Shown here piece by piece: positions 5,514-5,761 of a DNA stretch of 5,761 bases. The first letter of the stretch is position 1. Each line of letters starts with the position of its first letter. Source of the stretch: Methanosarcinales archaeon (GTDB lineage: Archaea; Halobacteriota; Methanosarcinia; Methanosarcinales; Methanogasteraceae); contig JAUVEF010000083.1 in the NCBI GenBank assembly GCA_030594905.1, positions 1 to 5,761 on the forward strand, in the 5' to 3' direction. The notes beneath the pieces were generated by a model, which saw only the letters and a list, made by a program, of their open reading frames with translations, was not told the origin of the DNA and searched no databases. The position numbers were made by a program, and so were the translations under genes.

Positions 5514-5761
5514 TTACGCAACCTCCGGGGCAGACGGGCACACACACACCCCACTCTCATCAAGATCGTAGTCCAGCCGCTGAAACCTTGTCAGGTACTC
5601 CTGATGAAACGCCTCCGGATCCAGGTCCTCGAATATGTCCGGATAGAGCCACTTTGCCATGTATGTGGCACCAATGAAGTTGGCTGTGCTGCCCACGAGG
5701 TCCAGATCGATCAGATATGTCCGGTTCTCCGCAACCGCGTTCATGCCCTCCCATCCGTGGC
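5514..5761 (-). CDS. C-terminal end of an ABC transporter substrate-binding protein, 5' end beyond the window
   Basis: Only the last 81 residues are visible; the frame is open to the window edge, so the internal ATG at 5742-5744 is not the true start. Immediately upstream the frame reads HGWEG, as expected inside this family. The segment NAVAENRTYLIDLDLVGS, then FIGATYMAKWLYPDIFEDLD, EAFHQEYLTRFQRLDYDLDE and a short VCVCP tail align throughout with the C-termini of the three dockerin-fused binding proteins further along the window. It is therefore a fourth paralogue, but whether it also begins with a dockerin module cannot be seen. Its TAA abuts the ATG of the TrmO-like gene, and its last codons contain that gene's ribosome binding site. 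The two cysteines in the tail (VCVC) replace the FVYP or FVYPP found in the other copies. Likely role: extracellular binding of an Fe- or cobalamin-type chelate. Confidence 0.87.
   Translation of the reverse strand, partial: HGWEGMNAVAENRTYLIDLDLVGSTANFIGATYMAKWLYPDIFEDLDPEAFHQEYLTRFQRLDYDLDESGVCVCPSAPEVA
5521..5526 (-). promoter_or_regulatory. Shine-Dalgarno site for the TrmO-like gene, inside the upstream coding region
   Basis: GGAGGT on the minus strand, seven bases before the ATG at 5511-5513. It overlaps the last sense codons of the substrate-binding gene, and the stop and start codons are adjacent (TAAATG). This fixes the start of the TrmO-like gene and suggests translational coupling. 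Confidence 0.8.

Noticed and set aside
5540..5551. CA-dinucleotide run as a phase-variable microsatellite
   Set aside because: The run is only about six units and lies within the conserved C-terminal tail coding region; too short to call a switch.

Overview
The window looks archaeal, most likely from a methanogen or methane-/alkane-oxidising relative (Methanomicrobia/ANME-type); this is a judgement from protein style, not a database match. The grounds are N-terminal dockerin modules fused to Fe/cobalamin-type substrate-binding domains, a UPF0066/TrmO-like protein beside a Gate-domain membrane protein, purine-rich Shine-Dalgarno sites and an archaeal-style TATA candidate. Base composition is roughly balanced. 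No rRNA, tRNA, CRISPR array or insertion sequence was seen.

All supported genes lie on the minus strand, so transcription runs from high to low coordinates. Block 1 (5761 to 3892): the C-terminal end of a substrate-binding protein (SBP), then a TrmO/UPF0066-family protein with a histidine-rich insertion, starting on the base after the SBP stop codon, then a polytopic Gate-domain ('nucleoside recognition') membrane protein. Next is a gap of about 400 bp that holds a candidate promoter and operator and a doubtful gene remnant. Block 2 (3487 to 1): three tandem SBP genes with spacers of 21 and 26 bp, the last cut by the window edge. Each has a signal peptide, a two-repeat dockerin module, then a periplasmic-binding-protein (PF01497-like) domain.

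The likely theme is uptake of a metal chelate or corrinoid at the cell surface. The binding domains have diverged, which suggests different ligands or affinities. The dockerin modules are nearly identical and may dock all copies onto a common cohesin-bearing partner, since no lipobox or membrane anchor is visible. The Gate protein and the His-rich TrmO-like protein, apparently in one operon with a fourth SBP, suggest metal handling. The permease and ATPase of the ABC transporter are not in the window. Ligand identity, cohesin partner and the role of the TrmO-like protein are inferences.
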